From the NCBI RefSeq assembly GCF_015356825.1, contig NZ_JAACYW010000004.1:1-64000 (forward strand): 64,000 nt of DNA, written 5' to 3'. Numbering within the stretch: position 1 is the stretch's first letter; the number at the start of each line of letters is the position of its first letter. Position numbers and translations under genes: made by a program. Positions 33,569 to 42,859 of the stretch are shown piece after piece. Source of the stretch: Catenulispora rubra (GTDB lineage Bacteria > Actinomycetota > Actinomycetes > Streptomycetales > Catenulisporaceae). The notes beneath the pieces are model-generated. The model had not been told where the DNA came from. It ran no database searches and saw nothing but the letters and a program-made list of their open reading frames with translations.

Positions 33569-34315
33569 ATGGGCACCCGCATCGCCTTCACCAACGCGAA
33601 CGCTCTGATCGAACGCTGCGACGTCGCAGACGTCATACTCGCCGCCGGCCGGAACAGCATCGAGGACGGCGCCGTCTTGCCGGCCGACAACTGGCGGCCA
33701 CTGAACGCCACCGAAGCCGAGGAGCTGCGCGCCAACGCTAACGACGCCCCAGCCAGCATGATCGAACTAGTCCGCGTCCTGGCCGACAGTTCCGTACCCG
33801 CCCCAGGACGCCCGCTAATCGAGCACGTCAACGCCTTCAACCCGTTCGCCAGCCACCACGACGCCGACTTCCTCGCCGCCGGCGACGAGCAACCCGGCCA
33901 GACCACGACCACCATCGACACCACCGTCGGCCTGCACTTGGGCATCCACCTGGACAACCACGACAAGCTCAACCTCGCCGAGCGCACCGCCAGCCGCCGC
34001 CGCGTCGGCCTCAACCTCGGCCCCGGCGTCCGCCACCTGCTCGTCGGCACCCTCGACATCTTCGACATCTTCGACATCTGCGCCGCCATCGACGCCGTCC
34101 CCCGGCACTACCCACATACCAACGACATCCGCCGCCACGTCGCCGCCGGAAGACAGCTGCGTGTTCTACGGATCCGGCTGAACCCCGGCGACGCCTACAT
34201 CGCACCCACCGAACTCGTCCCCCACGACGGCTCGACCTTGACCGCAGCGGCGCCTTCACGCATCGCGTTCTGGCTCGGACACTGGCCCGTCGGGACCTTG
34301 CGCTCCCTGGTCTGA
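33569..34315 (+). CDS. Unknown protein, possible oxygenase of the peptide operon
   Basis: The 248-aa protein starts 23 bp after the pentapeptide gene behind GAGGGGG. A central segment, L-H-L-G-I-H-L-D-N-H-D-K-L, then R-R-R-V-G-L-N-L-G-P-G-V-R-H-L-L-V and a late G-D-A-Y-I-A-P-T-E, has the strand-rich look of cupin or 2-oxoglutarate/Fe(II)-oxygenase folds. The H-x-D could be a metal site. The first 90 residues look unrelated. I cannot assign a family; hydroxylation of the peptide is one possibility. Confidence 0.7.
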   Translation: MGTRIAFTNANALIERCDVADVILAAGRNSIEDGAVLPADNWRPLNATEAEELRANANDAPASMIELVRVLADSSVPAPGRPLIEHVNAFNPFASHHDADFLAAGDEQPGQTTTTIDTTVGLHLGIHLDNHDKLNLAERTASRRRVGLNLGPGVRHLLVGTLDIFDIFDICAAIDAVPRHYPHTNDIRRHVAAGRQLRVLRIRLNPGDAYIAPTELVPHDGSTLTAAAPSRIAFWLGHWPVGTLRSLV

Positions 34316-34387
34316 TCTCCTGCGACACCTAATGACCTTCAAAGCGTGATGTCGTGGCAGTCCCGACACAGTGGACTTGGTATTGGC

Positions 34388-35293
34388 TCACTTGATGCGG
34401 CGAGTTGGCTGGCTGTTTGTGGCGGGCGGCCTGTTCAGGGTTTCGGCGGGGTGGTGGGTGGCGGCCCAGCTGGCGAGGAGCTTGAGGGCGTCGTCGGCGG
34501 GTGATCCTGCCTCGGCGCTGAAGGCGACGAGGGTCAGGCCGGGGTCGGCGGGCAGTTCCATCACCTCGTAGGACAGGTGCAGTTCGCCGACGACGGGGTG
34601 TTGGAAGTGCTTGATTCCGGTACGGTGCAGCAGGACGTCGTGGGCGGCCCAGCGGACGCGGAACTCGTCGCTGCGGGTGGATAGCTCTCCGACCAGGTCG
34701 CTCAAGGCTCTGTCGTGGGGATCGCGGCCGGCTTCGGTGCGCAGCATGGCCACGGTGTCGTCGGCCGCGCGTGCCCAGTCGGTCCAGAACGTGCGGGCGT
34801 GCGGGTTGAAGAAGTTGAACCGGGCCAGGTTCGCCGGTCGGGCGGGGTCGGCGAACACCGGCGCATACAAGGCTTGGGCGAGCGGGTTCGCTGCGAGCAC
34901 GTCCAGGCGGCCGTTCTCGACGAAGGCCGGCACCTCGGTCATGCCGTCCAGGATGCGTGCGAGGTTGGGCCGTATCTGTACCTGCCGGGCCGGTGGTCGG
35001 CGGCGTGCGGGGCCTGCGGCGCGGGCGAGATCTCCGAGGTGTTCGCGTTCGGCCTCGGTCAGGTGCAGGGCGCGGCTGAGCGCGTCCAGCACGCTTTCGG
35101 ACACGCCGGTCAGGTTGCCGCGTTCGAGTTGCGCGTAGTACTCGACGCTGACTCCGGCCAGGTCGGCGACCTCACTGCGGCGCAGGCCCGGTACCCGGCG
35201 GTTGCGGCTGTAGTGGGCCAGCCCGGCCTGCTCGGGGCTGATCTTGGCCCGGCGGGAGCTGAGGAAGGCCTTGACCTCGTCGCGGTTGTCCAC
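34388..35293 (-). CDS. MmyB-like XRE-family transcriptional regulator
   Basis: The protein is 301 aa. An XRE helix-turn-helix at residues 30-80 ([16 protein letters not shown], then Y-Y-A-Q-L-E-R-G) is followed by the MmyB ligand domain. That domain shows [17 protein letters not shown] and H-P-V-V-G-E-L. It is divergent from an aldo/keto reductase (35432), the same arrangement as at 15285/16277. Control of that reductase is likely. Confidence 0.88.
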   Translation of the reverse strand: MDNRDEVKAFLSSRRAKISPEQAGLAHYSRNRRVPGLRRSEVADLAGVSVEYYAQLERGNLTGVSESVLDALSRALHLTEAEREHLGDLARAAGPARRRPPARQVQIRPNLARILDGMTEVPAFVENGRLDVLAANPLAQALYAPVFADPARPANLARFNFFNPHARTFWTDWARAADDTVAMLRTEAGRDPHDRALSDLVGELSTRSDEFRVRWAAHDVLLHRTGIKHFQHPVVGELHLSYEVMELPADPGLTLVAFSAEAGSPADDALKLLASWAATHHPAETLNRPPATNSQPTRRIK

Positions 35294-35431
35294 ACTCCCA
35301 GGTTAAACGCACTTTCCAGGGCGTGTCCGGGGCGAGGGGTGGGCTGTTGGTACACCTTCCGGCAGCAACTTCCACGCCCTCGCGGCGCGGCGTTTCCTGG
35401 AGCACAGGCAACGACGAACAGGAGCTATCTG

Positions 35432-36412
35432 ATGAAGCACATCTCTCTCGGCGGGTTGGACGTCTCGCGGATCGGGCTGGGCGCGATGACCATGGCCGGG
35501 ACCTACACCAGCGGCGGCGGCCTAGACGACGCCGAGTCGATCCGCACGATCCACCGCGCGCTGGACCTGGGCGTCACGCACATCGACACCGCCGAGATCT
35601 ACGGCCCGTTCCACAGCGAGGAACTGGTCGGCAAGGCCATCAAGGGATGGCGTGACCAGGTCGTTCTGGCCACGAAGTTCGGTCTGGTGTCCCACGCCGG
35701 CGGCGGACCCGGGGTCACCGACAGCAGCCCGGCCAACGTCCGGGCCGCGGTCGAAGGCTCCCTCACGCGCCTCGGCACCGACCACATCGACCTGTACTAC
35801 CAGCACCGGGTCGACCCGAACACCCCGATCGAGGAGACCGTCGGAGCCCTGGCCGCGCTGATCGGCGAAGGCAAGGTGCGCCACATCGGTCTGTCCGAGG
35901 CGAGCCCCGACACGATCCGCCGCGCCCACGCCGTGCATCCGCTGACGGCGCTCCAGACCGAGTACTCGCTGTGGACCCGTGACCCCGAGGCCGAGCTGCT
36001 TCCGCTGCTGCGCCGCCTCGGGATCGGGTTCGTGCCCTACTCCCCGCTCGGCCACGGCTTCCTGACCGGGCAGATCCGCACGCCCGAGGACATCCCGGCG
36101 GACGACTGGCGAAAGACCAACCCGCGGTTCACCGGAGAGAACTTCCGGCGCAACCTGGCCATCGTCGACGAGGTCGCGGCGATCGCCGCCGAGGCCGACG
36201 CCACCCCGGCACAGATCGCGCTGGCCTGGCTGCTCGCCCAAGGCCAGGACATCGCACCGATCCCCGGCACCCGCCGGGTCGCGCGGGTCGAGGAGAACTG
36301 CGCCGCCGACGGCATCGAGTTGAACCAGAACCAGCTGAAGCGGCTCGGCAACCTGACACCGGCGGTAGGAGCGCGACACGACGACGCGAACATGGCCTCC
36401 ATCGACCGCTGA
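35432..36412 (+). CDS. Aldo/keto reductase
   Basis: The 326-aa TIM-barrel oxidoreductase has the catalytic tetrad: Asp in H-I-D-T-A, Tyr in A-E-I-Y-G-P, Lys in L-A-T-K-F-G and His in Y-Y-Q-H-R-V-D. The NADPH-binding end P-I-P-G-T-R-R is present. It belongs to the AKR13-like group common in actinomycetes and reduces aldehydes or ketones. AGGAGC precedes the ATG. A broken F420-type oxidoreductase follows 73 bp downstream. Confidence 0.92.
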   Translation: MKHISLGGLDVSRIGLGAMTMAGTYTSGGGLDDAESIRTIHRALDLGVTHIDTAEIYGPFHSEELVGKAIKGWRDQVVLATKFGLVSHAGGGPGVTDSSPANVRAAVEGSLTRLGTDHIDLYYQHRVDPNTPIEETVGALAALIGEGKVRHIGLSEASPDTIRRAHAVHPLTALQTEYSLWTRDPEAELLPLLRRLGIGFVPYSPLGHGFLTGQIRTPEDIPADDWRKTNPRFTGENFRRNLAIVDEVAAIAAEADATPAQIALAWLLAQGQDIAPIPGTRRVARVEENCAADGIELNQNQLKRLGNLTPAVGARHDDANMASIDR

Positions 36413-36485
36413 CCAAGCCCTCGACACGCGACAGGGCCCGCCGGACAGCCCCACGACGGCGACGGCACGACCGAGAGAAGGCACG

Positions 36486-36896
36486 ATGCAGATCCGCGCC
36501 GTCTACCCGCAGACCGAACTGCGCGGAGACCCGAACGCGGTTCGCCTGATCGGGCGAGCGGTCGAGGACTTGGGCTTCGACCACCTGCTCTCCTACGACC
36601 ACGTGCTCAGCGCCGTGCCCGCCGACCGGAGCCCTGCGCTCACCGGCCCGTACACCGAGCGCGACCCGCTGGTCATGTTCGCCCATCTGGCCGCCACCAC
36701 CGAACGCATCGGGTTCGCCACCGGGGTCCTGGTCCTGGTCCCTGCCCCACCGCCAGACCGCGCCGGTGGCACAGCAGGCCGCCGCCGTCGACCTGCTCTC
36801 CGGCGGCAGACTGCGCCTGGGCGTGGGGATCGGCTGGAATCACGTCGAATACCAGGCCCTCGTGCGGGACTTCCGCACCCGCGGCGCGAGCCGCTG
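36486..36896 (+). pseudogene. Broken LLM-class F420-dependent oxidoreductase
   Basis: The first 85 residues match the start of luciferase-like oxidoreductases (I-G-R-A-V-E-D-L-G-F-D-H-L-L-S-Y-D-H-V and A-A-T-T-E-R-I-G-F-A-T-G-V). Near 36740 the frame shifts. Another frame continues with the expected V-A-Q-Q-A-A-A-V-D-L-L-S-G-G-R-L and G-V-G-I-G-W-N-H-V-E-Y, then stops at about 36896. Roughly two thirds of the normal 290-330 residues are missing, so both a frameshift and a 3' deletion are present. Confidence 0.8.
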
Positions 36897-37097
36897 ACAC
36901 TCAGCTCACAACAACAGTGCCGCGGCATCGATATCGCTGCTCGCCTGCTCGGTCCGCTCTTGCTCGGCTTGATAGTGCTCACGATACGCAGCCAGGTCAA
37001 GCGTTAATAGTCTATGACTGACGGCGCGACCACCGGTTCTGCAGGAAGCCACAATTCACCATCATAAATCGCCGCAACCGGCTGTTGGCCGTGGTAG

Positions 37098-37583
37098 CTA
37101 CGCCCGAGTTGCCGGGGCTGCCGGTTCCAACGCCCTGTCCCAACTGCTACTGCCAGGCATCAAGATCTCCGCCCAGACTGCCCGGGCAGACGCGCCTCCC
37201 AACACGCCCCATGTCTCCGAGACAGCCGCGACCAACGCTAAGCCCCGCCCGGCCTCGGCCTCGACGCCGAATTGGTCCAGGTCTTCGATGCACTCGATGA
37301 GCGGAACCGCGCACACGCGCGGCACGGACGATCCGCCTTCGTCGTCGACGCGGATCCGCCACCGGTCCACGAACTCCGCGAGGTGAACCGTGAACTGCCC
37401 GCCCCGGTCACCGCTAACGCTGTGCCGGATCGCGTTGCTGGCCAGCTCTGACGCCACCAGTTCGACAAGGTCGACGCCCTCGCGGTCTCCGAGCACTTTG
37501 TTGATGCACCCGCGGACCTCCGCAACGCATTCGGCGAGGCCGTCAAAACTCTTGGACCCGTACGTCACTGCGCACCGCCGCAA
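37098..37583 (-). CDS. ATP-binding protein, anti-sigma-factor kinase-like (HATPase_c_2)
   Basis: The 161-aa protein has the short HATPase fold: L-V-A-S-E-L-A-S-N-A-I-R-H (N box), W-R-I-R-V-D-D-E and G-R-G-L-A-L-V-A-A-V. It starts inside the 3' end of the 103-aa gene (19-bp overlap), so the two are translationally coupled. It belongs to the same type as the protein at 27480-28052. Such kinases are often paired with XRE/TPR proteins, like the one encoded divergently at 38091. Confidence 0.85.
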   Translation of the reverse strand: MRRCAVTYGSKSFDGLAECVAEVRGCINKVLGDREGVDLVELVASELASNAIRHSVSGDRGGQFTVHLAEFVDRWRIRVDDEGGSSVPRVCAVPLIECIEDLDQFGVEAEAGRGLALVAAVSETWGVLGGASARAVWAEILMPGSSSWDRALEPAAPATRA

Positions 37584-37876
37584 GGTGCGCCGGCGGCTCG
37601 CTCCAGGTCGCTCGTCGCATCCTCCAGGTGATGACTCACGGCCAATGCGGCCGCCTCGGGGCCGATCCCGCGCTCATGCATCGCCAAACAGAGAAGAGCG
37701 GCCCTTAAACCCTTGAGATGGCCTCCCCATGCGAGCCGTTCTTCTATGCCACTCGGGCACAGCGACTCCGGATCCGTCCCTATGACCGCAGCCAGGTAAA
37801 CCAACGCGCCATAGCTCTCCGTGTAGCCCTCCTCCATCACCCGGTCGAGTGTCGAAGCCTTCACACGCTGGACCAT
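37565..37876 (-). CDS. Small unknown protein coupled to the HATPase gene
   Basis: The 103-aa protein is helical, with R-V-K-A-S-T-L-D-R-V-M-E-E-G-Y and Y-G-A-L-V-Y-L-A-A-V-I-G-T-D-P. I do not recognise a family. The start at ATG 37876 is chosen because codon use is poor upstream; the frame stays open to 38020. Its overlap with the HATPase gene suggests that the products work together. Confidence 0.6.
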   Translation of the reverse strand: MVQRVKASTLDRVMEEGYTESYGALVYLAAVIGTDPESLCPSGIEERLAWGGHLKGLRAALLCLAMHERGIGPEAAALAVSHHLEDATSDLERAAGAPCGGAQ

Positions 37877-38090
37877 GTGCCACCACCCGTGATCGTGATG
37901 TCCGAAGTTTGATGACAGCGTGACTGCGTCACGGCAACGCAGTGCTGGAGCATCACAGGCGCACCCGTCCCGAACTGCCTCACGGTGCCCGCTGAAGTCG
38001 CAATCATGGATCAAGTTCACCTCCGGAACATCCCGGGTGGACAGACCAGATCACAGACCAAATCGATACTCGACCTCTTACACTCGTGGT

Positions 38091-39323
38091 ATGCGACCGA
38101 CTACACGGAACGGCCTGCTTGAAGCAGCTCGCGCCGCGGCCGGTTGGACTCAGGAAGACGTGGCCGCGCGGGTACGAGAGATCCTTGAAGCTCAGACTGG
38201 CGAGATCCGGCACGGCTTTGATCAGCGGAAGATGTCGCGCCTGGAACGGGGTGAGACTCGGTGGCCGGCGAGGGATGAGCGAGATCTTGGTTTCTACTAC
38301 CATGCGCCTGACTCAGTTGAGGCATTGCCTGTCACCATTGACGACGTGAACCGCCGAGAGCTCTTACGTCTGGCGACGCTGGTCGGCGCAGTTGCCATCA
38401 AGCATGATGCCGCCGTCACCGTTTGTGGCGCAGGTCCGCGAGATGCACCGAGACGCTCGGCCGCTGACCTGGGCGAGTGGCAGAGCACCAGTGCTCAGCT
38501 GTGGGCCGAGTACGCGTCAGCCCCCACGAAAGTCACGCTGTTACCCGCCGTCCGCAGGCATGTCGCAGATCTCGTCGACGGTCTGGACGCCTCCGCGACG
38601 TCGGCTCGCCGCGAGCCCGTGTACGAGTTGGCCAGCAACGCCTTTCAACTCGCGGGGGAAATCCTCTTCGACGCCAACGACTACGCCAACGCAGCAAACT
38701 GCTACGCAGTCGCCGCCAACGCCGCGCGGGAGGCAGGGCACTACGACCTGTGGGCATGCTCCATGGTCCGCCAAGCCTTCATCAGCCTGTACGAGCGAGA
38801 GTTCGCGGAGGCCGAGCCGCTTCTGAAACTGGCCTCGCAGATCGCTGCGCGGGGAGACTCGTCGTTGTCCACGCGCCAGTGGGCGGGATCAGTGCATGCG
38901 CAGGCCCTCGCCGGTCTGGGGGACGCTACCCAGTGTCTCCGAGCCCTGGACCTCGCGGAATCCGTCACCGACCTTCGCGGCGACATCCACACCGGTGGAT
39001 GGCTGCGGTTCGACGGTTCGCGCCTCGCCGAGGAGCGCGGGGCCTGCCTGGTCGAGCTGGGCAAGCCGGTCGAAGCCGAAGTGGCACTGAGCGCCGCTCT
39101 CAATCAAGGTCTTTCCGACCGACGGCGAGTCGGCGTCCTCGTGGACCTGGCAAAGGTCGGAGCGCAGCTCCACGACCCAGAACGCGTAGCCACCTACGCA
39201 TCAGCAGCGCTCGAAGTAGCCCAGCGCTCGCGGTCCGGAGTGAACGCACAACGCCTGCACTCCCTCGTGCCCTACCTGAATCAGGTGTCGGCGACCGCCG
39301 AGGTGAAGACGGTCCGGTCCTAG
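38091..39323 (+). CDS. XRE-type regulator with TPR sensor domain
   Basis: The protein is 410 aa. An N-terminal XRE helix-turn-helix (A-G-W-T-Q-E-D-V-A-A-R-V, then R-K-M-S-R-L-E-R-G-E-T-R-W) is followed by V-N-R-R-E-L-L-R-L and a long TPR-like helical domain (160-400). This is the layout of actinomycete regulators that sense peptides or protein partners. It is divergent from the HATPase pair. Its TAG stop at 39321-39323 lies exactly at the border of the IS element, whose target CTAG includes the stop, so the protein is probably intact. Confidence 0.85.
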   Translation: MRPTTRNGLLEAARAAAGWTQEDVAARVREILEAQTGEIRHGFDQRKMSRLERGETRWPARDERDLGFYYHAPDSVEALPVTIDDVNRRELLRLATLVGAVAIKHDAAVTVCGAGPRDAPRRSAADLGEWQSTSAQLWAEYASAPTKVTLLPAVRRHVADLVDGLDASATSARREPVYELASNAFQLAGEILFDANDYANAANCYAVAANAAREAGHYDLWACSMVRQAFISLYEREFAEAEPLLKLASQIAARGDSSLSTRQWAGSVHAQALAGLGDATQCLRALDLAESVTDLRGDIHTGGWLRFDGSRLAEERGACLVELGKPVEAEVALSAALNQGLSDRRRVGVLVDLAKVGAQLHDPERVATYASAALEVAQRSRSGVNAQRLHSLVPYLNQVSATAEVKTVRS

Positions 39324-39347
39324 GCCGTGTCTTAGAACCCTGTCGCG

Positions 39348-40246
39348 TTGATCGTGCCGCACCGGGATGATCTCGGTGTGGCGCGAGGGGACTTGAGTGA
39401 TGCGCAGTGGACGGTGCTGGAGCCGTTGTTGCCTGTCGCTGCAACAGGCCGACCTGCCCTGTTTCAGCGCAGGCTGATCGACGGAGTGCGGCATCGAGTG
39501 CGGACGGGTGCGCCCTGGCGTGACCTGCCCGAGGAGTACGGCCCTGGCAGACGGTGTATTCGCTGTTCCGGCGCTGGCAGCGCGAGGGCGTGTGGGCGAT
39601 GTTGTTGACCAGGCTCCAGACCAGGGCCGACGCCGCCGGACGGATCATCTGGGACGTGTCGGTGGACTCCACGATCAGCCGGGCCCATCAGCACGCCGCC
39701 GGTGCCCGCCGCGACGGCGCAGCCCAGAAGGAGCCGCCCGGTGGGGTGGAGATCGAACCGGCCGACCATGGCCTGGGCCGCTCCCGCGGCGGCCTGACCA
39801 GCAAGATTCATCTGGCCTGTGAACACGGTCAGCGCCTGCTGTCTTTGGTCGTCACCGCTGGCCAGCGCGGCGACTCCCCGCAGTTCGTGCCGGTGCTGGA
39901 GGCGATCCGAGTGCCTCGTCCCGGTGCCGGCCGTCCCCGCTGCCGCCCGGACCGGGTGCGGGCTGACAAGGCATACTGCTCGAAGGCCAACCGCGTCTAC
40001 CTGCGCAAGCGCGGCATCCGGGCCACGATCCCGGAGCGCCGCGACCAGATCGCCGGACGCAAACGTCGCGGCAGCACCGGCGATCGGCCGCCAGTATTCG
40101 ATCGCGAGGACTACAAGCTGCGGCACGCCGTGGAGTGCGGGATCAACCGGCTCAAGCGGCACCGGGCCGTGGCGACCAGGTACGACAAACTCGCCGTCCG
40201 GTTCGCCGCCACCGTGACCATCGCCGCCCTCACCGACTGGCTGTGA
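39348..40246 (+). CDS. IS5-family DDE transposase, in two frames
   Basis: The first frame (39348-39608) gives the N-terminal domain [14 protein letters not shown] and [10 protein letters not shown]. The second (in use from about 39542 to 40246) continues with [14 protein letters not shown] and the catalytic D in V-S-V-D-S-T, D in R-A-D-K-A-Y and E in [12 protein letters not shown]. The switch is at GGCCCTGGCAG near 39540, where one base is missing compared with an uninterrupted gene. This may be a programmed frameshift, as in the IS427 group, or a real mutation. Confidence 0.85.
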
Positions 40247-40308
40247 TCCCCGGTCGCGACCTGCAATGCTGGTCGCGACCGGATCACCTGGCCACTGGAA
40301 GGACGCCG

Positions 40309-40626
40309 ATGCCCGCCTCGTACTACCGCGCGGACGCCGAGAACGGCGACGGCATCGACGATCCGTCCGAAGACGCGCTGTTCATGATGATCGGCGAGCT
40401 GAACCATGCCGACAACACGTTCGTCGTCATCCAGCCCGACGCCGACGACCCGGCCTGGTTCGCCTCGGTATCCCTGCTGGATGAAGACGGCTACGAGGTC
40501 GAGTTGCGCGACGTCCGCCACCGCGAACACGAGCTGACCGTCCAGGACGACATCGGCCGCATCGCCAAGGACATCACCATCTGGATGGCCGCTCGCAACG
40601 GCGCCAAGCCATCAGCCGACTTCTAA
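40309..40626 (+). CDS. Unknown passenger protein carried by the IS element
   Basis: This 105-aa acidic protein has D-D-P-S-E-D-A-L-F-M-M-I-G-E-L-N-H-A-D-N and F-V-V-I-Q-P-D-A-D-D-P-A-W-F-A-S-V, with a compact mixed alpha/beta look reminiscent of small immunity-type (Imm1-like) proteins. GGAAGG stands 6 nt before the ATG. The stop TAA lies within the right terminal repeat, so gene and element evolved together. I cannot assign a function. Confidence 0.7.
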   Translation: MPASYYRADAENGDGIDDPSEDALFMMIGELNHADNTFVVIQPDADDPAWFASVSLLDEDGYEVELRDVRHREHELTVQDDIGRIAKDITIWMAARNGAKPSADF

Positions 40627-40750
40627 GACACGGCCTAGACCCGTTCGGGTGAACGTCGCGGGCACTTTGACGTCGCCGTTCGTGACCGGCGGCGCGAAGA
40701 TGTAGACCGAGGCCCGAATCCCGGCCTTGATCCCATCTCTGGAGTACACC

Positions 40751-41212
40751 ATGCCAACAATCCATCTCACCGAGACGACGACCGCGACCCCGGAACAGTT
40801 TCTGGCCGGCCTGACGGATTTCGGCCCCGGCCGCCAGGAACTCTTCGGCAACAGCTCCGACAAGTACTTGAAGGTGCACGAGACGGGCTCCACCTCCGCG
40901 GACGTCACCGAAGGCTCGAACGGTATCTGGGAACGGCTGAAGTACGACTGGTCCGACCCCCGCCACGTGACTATGACCACCATCGATTCCAACACCTGGG
41001 GCGACCGCTCAGGCCACACATACACGCTCACGCCACAAGCCGACGGGACGACCCAGCTGACGGTCGACGTGGTCCGCGAAGGCAAGAACTTGAAGGGCAA
41101 GGCACTGGGGCTGCTCGTGGGCAGTATCGGAAAGGGAGTTCTGAGGAAGGCACTGAAGAACACGATCAAAGCCGTCGAGGCCCGCAACCGCCCGCACGGC
41201 GACACCGCGTAG
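40751..41212 (+). CDS. SRPBCC-superfamily protein
   Basis: The 153-aa protein follows the START/polyketide-cyclase pattern: T-P-E-Q-F-L-A-G-L-T-D-F, then V-T-M-T-T-I-D-S-N-T-W-G and a long C-terminal helix. It should bind a hydrophobic ligand. Start ATG 40751 follows a GGAG. It sits between two IS5-family elements (about 115 bp after the first, 165 bp before the second) and its original neighbours are lost. Confidence 0.75.
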   Translation: MPTIHLTETTTATPEQFLAGLTDFGPGRQELFGNSSDKYLKVHETGSTSADVTEGSNGIWERLKYDWSDPRHVTMTTIDSNTWGDRSGHTYTLTPQADGTTQLTVDVVREGKNLKGKALGLLVGSIGKGVLRKALKNTIKAVEARNRPHGDTA

Positions 41213-41378
41213 TCCGGTCCCCAATGCCGCCGCAGAGAACATCTGCCCCGTGATTCGCGACGCGCCGGTCGAGGCACGTCCCAGCCCAGACCGGGTCCGG
41301 GACGCGAGCCACAACGTCAACCCCGACGGGTTCGACTCGCAGTATCCGAAGTACCCGCGCGGCCGTCCATGCGTGTTA

Positions 41379-42489
41379 GGAGCTGTTCGGGGTTTGGATC
41401 ATGTGGTTGAGGTGAGGTGCTTCAGCCACATGATCGAGCCTTTGAGGTGCAGTCCGGCGTCGTAGCTCGTCGGCGACTTGTCGTAGCGGGTGGCCAGGCC
41501 ACGCCAGGTCTTGACCTTCTGGAAGCAGCGCTCGACGGTGTTGCGCTGTTTGTAGCGCTCCGCATCGAAGCCGACGGGCCGTCCGCCGGCCGATCCCTTC
41601 TTCTTCCGGTTCGCCTGCTGATCGGCTTTCTCGGGGATGACCGCCGTGATGTGCCGCCGCCGTAGGTAGGCGCGGTTGGCCTTGGAGGAGTAGGCCTTGT
41701 CGGCGGCCACCGCGGCAGGACGGGTGCGAGGCCGGCCGACCGGCCCTGGGATGCGGATCTTGTTCAGGACGGTCTGGAACTGGGGACAGTCCGCGGCCTG
41801 GCCGGGGGTGAGCACGAACGCCAGCGGCAGGCCGTTGGCATCGACCGCGGCGTGGACCTTGCTGCTCAGCCCGCCGCGGGACCGTCCGAGCCCGGCAGCC
41901 TTTGCCCGGGCCTTGCGACGTCGGCGTGTGGCGGCACGATCCTGATCCGACGGCGGGTCGGTGGTGTCCGCACCGGGTGTGGTCTGCGGTGCATCACCCG
42001 CAGCACCGGCGGCTGCTGGTCCAACGGAGCCCCTTTTTCCTCGGTCAATGCCTGTTCCAGCGCATCCAGAGTCTCCCCGGCGATAGCCAACCCGGCCGAT
42101 TCCTGATGCGCCCGCACGACCGTGGAATCCACACTCACCAACTCCAGACCCACCAGCCCGCGCGACGCCGCCTCCGCGATCAGCGCCTCCATCAACCCCT
42201 GGAATACCCCGGACTTGGCCCAAGCATTGAACCGGGAGTAGAGCGTGGACCAGGGCCCGTAGCGTTCCGGCACGTCACGCCAGCCGGAGCCGGTGCGGAA
42301 CCGCCACAGGACACCGTTGAACTGGTCCCGCACCCGCCGCGGCAGCGGCCCGGTAGCCGCCGCCGGCAGATGAGGCTCAATTAGCGCCCACTCGGCATCC
42401 GTCACATCGAAACGCGCCACACCCGAGTTCTACCAGCCCCGACCAGCCCGCCACCAAGCCCCACCTAGATCCGAACCCCGAACAGCTCC
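41379..42489. mobile_element. Second IS5-family insertion sequence
   Basis: The 22-bp terminal inverted repeats at 41379-41400 and 42468-42489 (GGAGCTGTTCGGGGTT at the outer end) differ at one position, and TA flanks both ends. The length of 1.1 kb and the DDE transposase fit the IS427-like group. It differs from the first element in terminal repeats and transposase and has no passenger gene. Confidence 0.9.
41399..42420 (-). CDS. IS5-family DDE transposase, in two frames
   Basis: The N-terminal frame starts at 42420 (F-D-V-T-D-A-E-W-A-L-I-E-P-H-L-P, then W-R-D-V-P-E-R-Y-G-P-W-S-T-L) and includes the first D in V-S-V-D-S-T-V-V. The second frame, used from about 42010 to 41399, has D in A-A-D-K-A-Y-S-S-K and E in N-T-V-E-R-C-F-Q-K-V-K. 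The change of frame lies in the linker near 42000. It may be programmed or a mutation. Confidence 0.85.
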
Positions 42490-42859
42490 TAGCGCGCTCG
42501 GAAGCGAAGCGGGCTGGCAAACACAAAGGACTCCACCACCGAAATCCTCACCCAACACCTGACAGCGCGAACCCCGATAACCCACCAAGGCACGGCCGCG
42601 AATTTTGGCTCATCTGACCAGGCACGGAGAATACAACATGGTTCGAATACATGCGCTTCGCCAGTCTAGTTGAGTAGCTGTTCTTGTCGGACCTTTCGGA
42701 TTCTCACGGGTTCTTCGTCGTCGTATCTTTCTACGAAAGATCGCCGAGAATCCGTCCGGCTGCCGCCCGCGAGGAGGCTGGGTGAGTTTGCCGTCGCGGG
42801 CGCTGCCGTCGGCGAGGAGATCGGCGAGCCGGGAAGCCCGTCGCGACGTTGTTCGGGCT
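42490..42859. other. Intergenic region with hairpins
   Basis: No gene is recognised. The region is less GC-rich than its surroundings. ATCTTTC-TAC-GAAAGAT at about 42735-42751 is a perfect small hairpin, and a GGATTCTC/GAGAATCC pair brackets it, giving a nested stem that may terminate the 42860-43276 gene. Confidence 0.5.

Larger units (their letters stand above)
39323..40635. mobile_element. IS5-family insertion sequence with a passenger gene
   Basis: Terminal inverted repeats GGCCGTGTCTTAGAA (39323-39337) and TTCTAAGACACGGCC (40621-40635) match perfectly. CTAG flanks or belongs to both ends, consistent with a TA/CTAG target duplication. The element holds a DDE transposase in two frames and a further 105-aa gene whose stop codon lies in the right terminal repeat. 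Confidence 0.9.
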
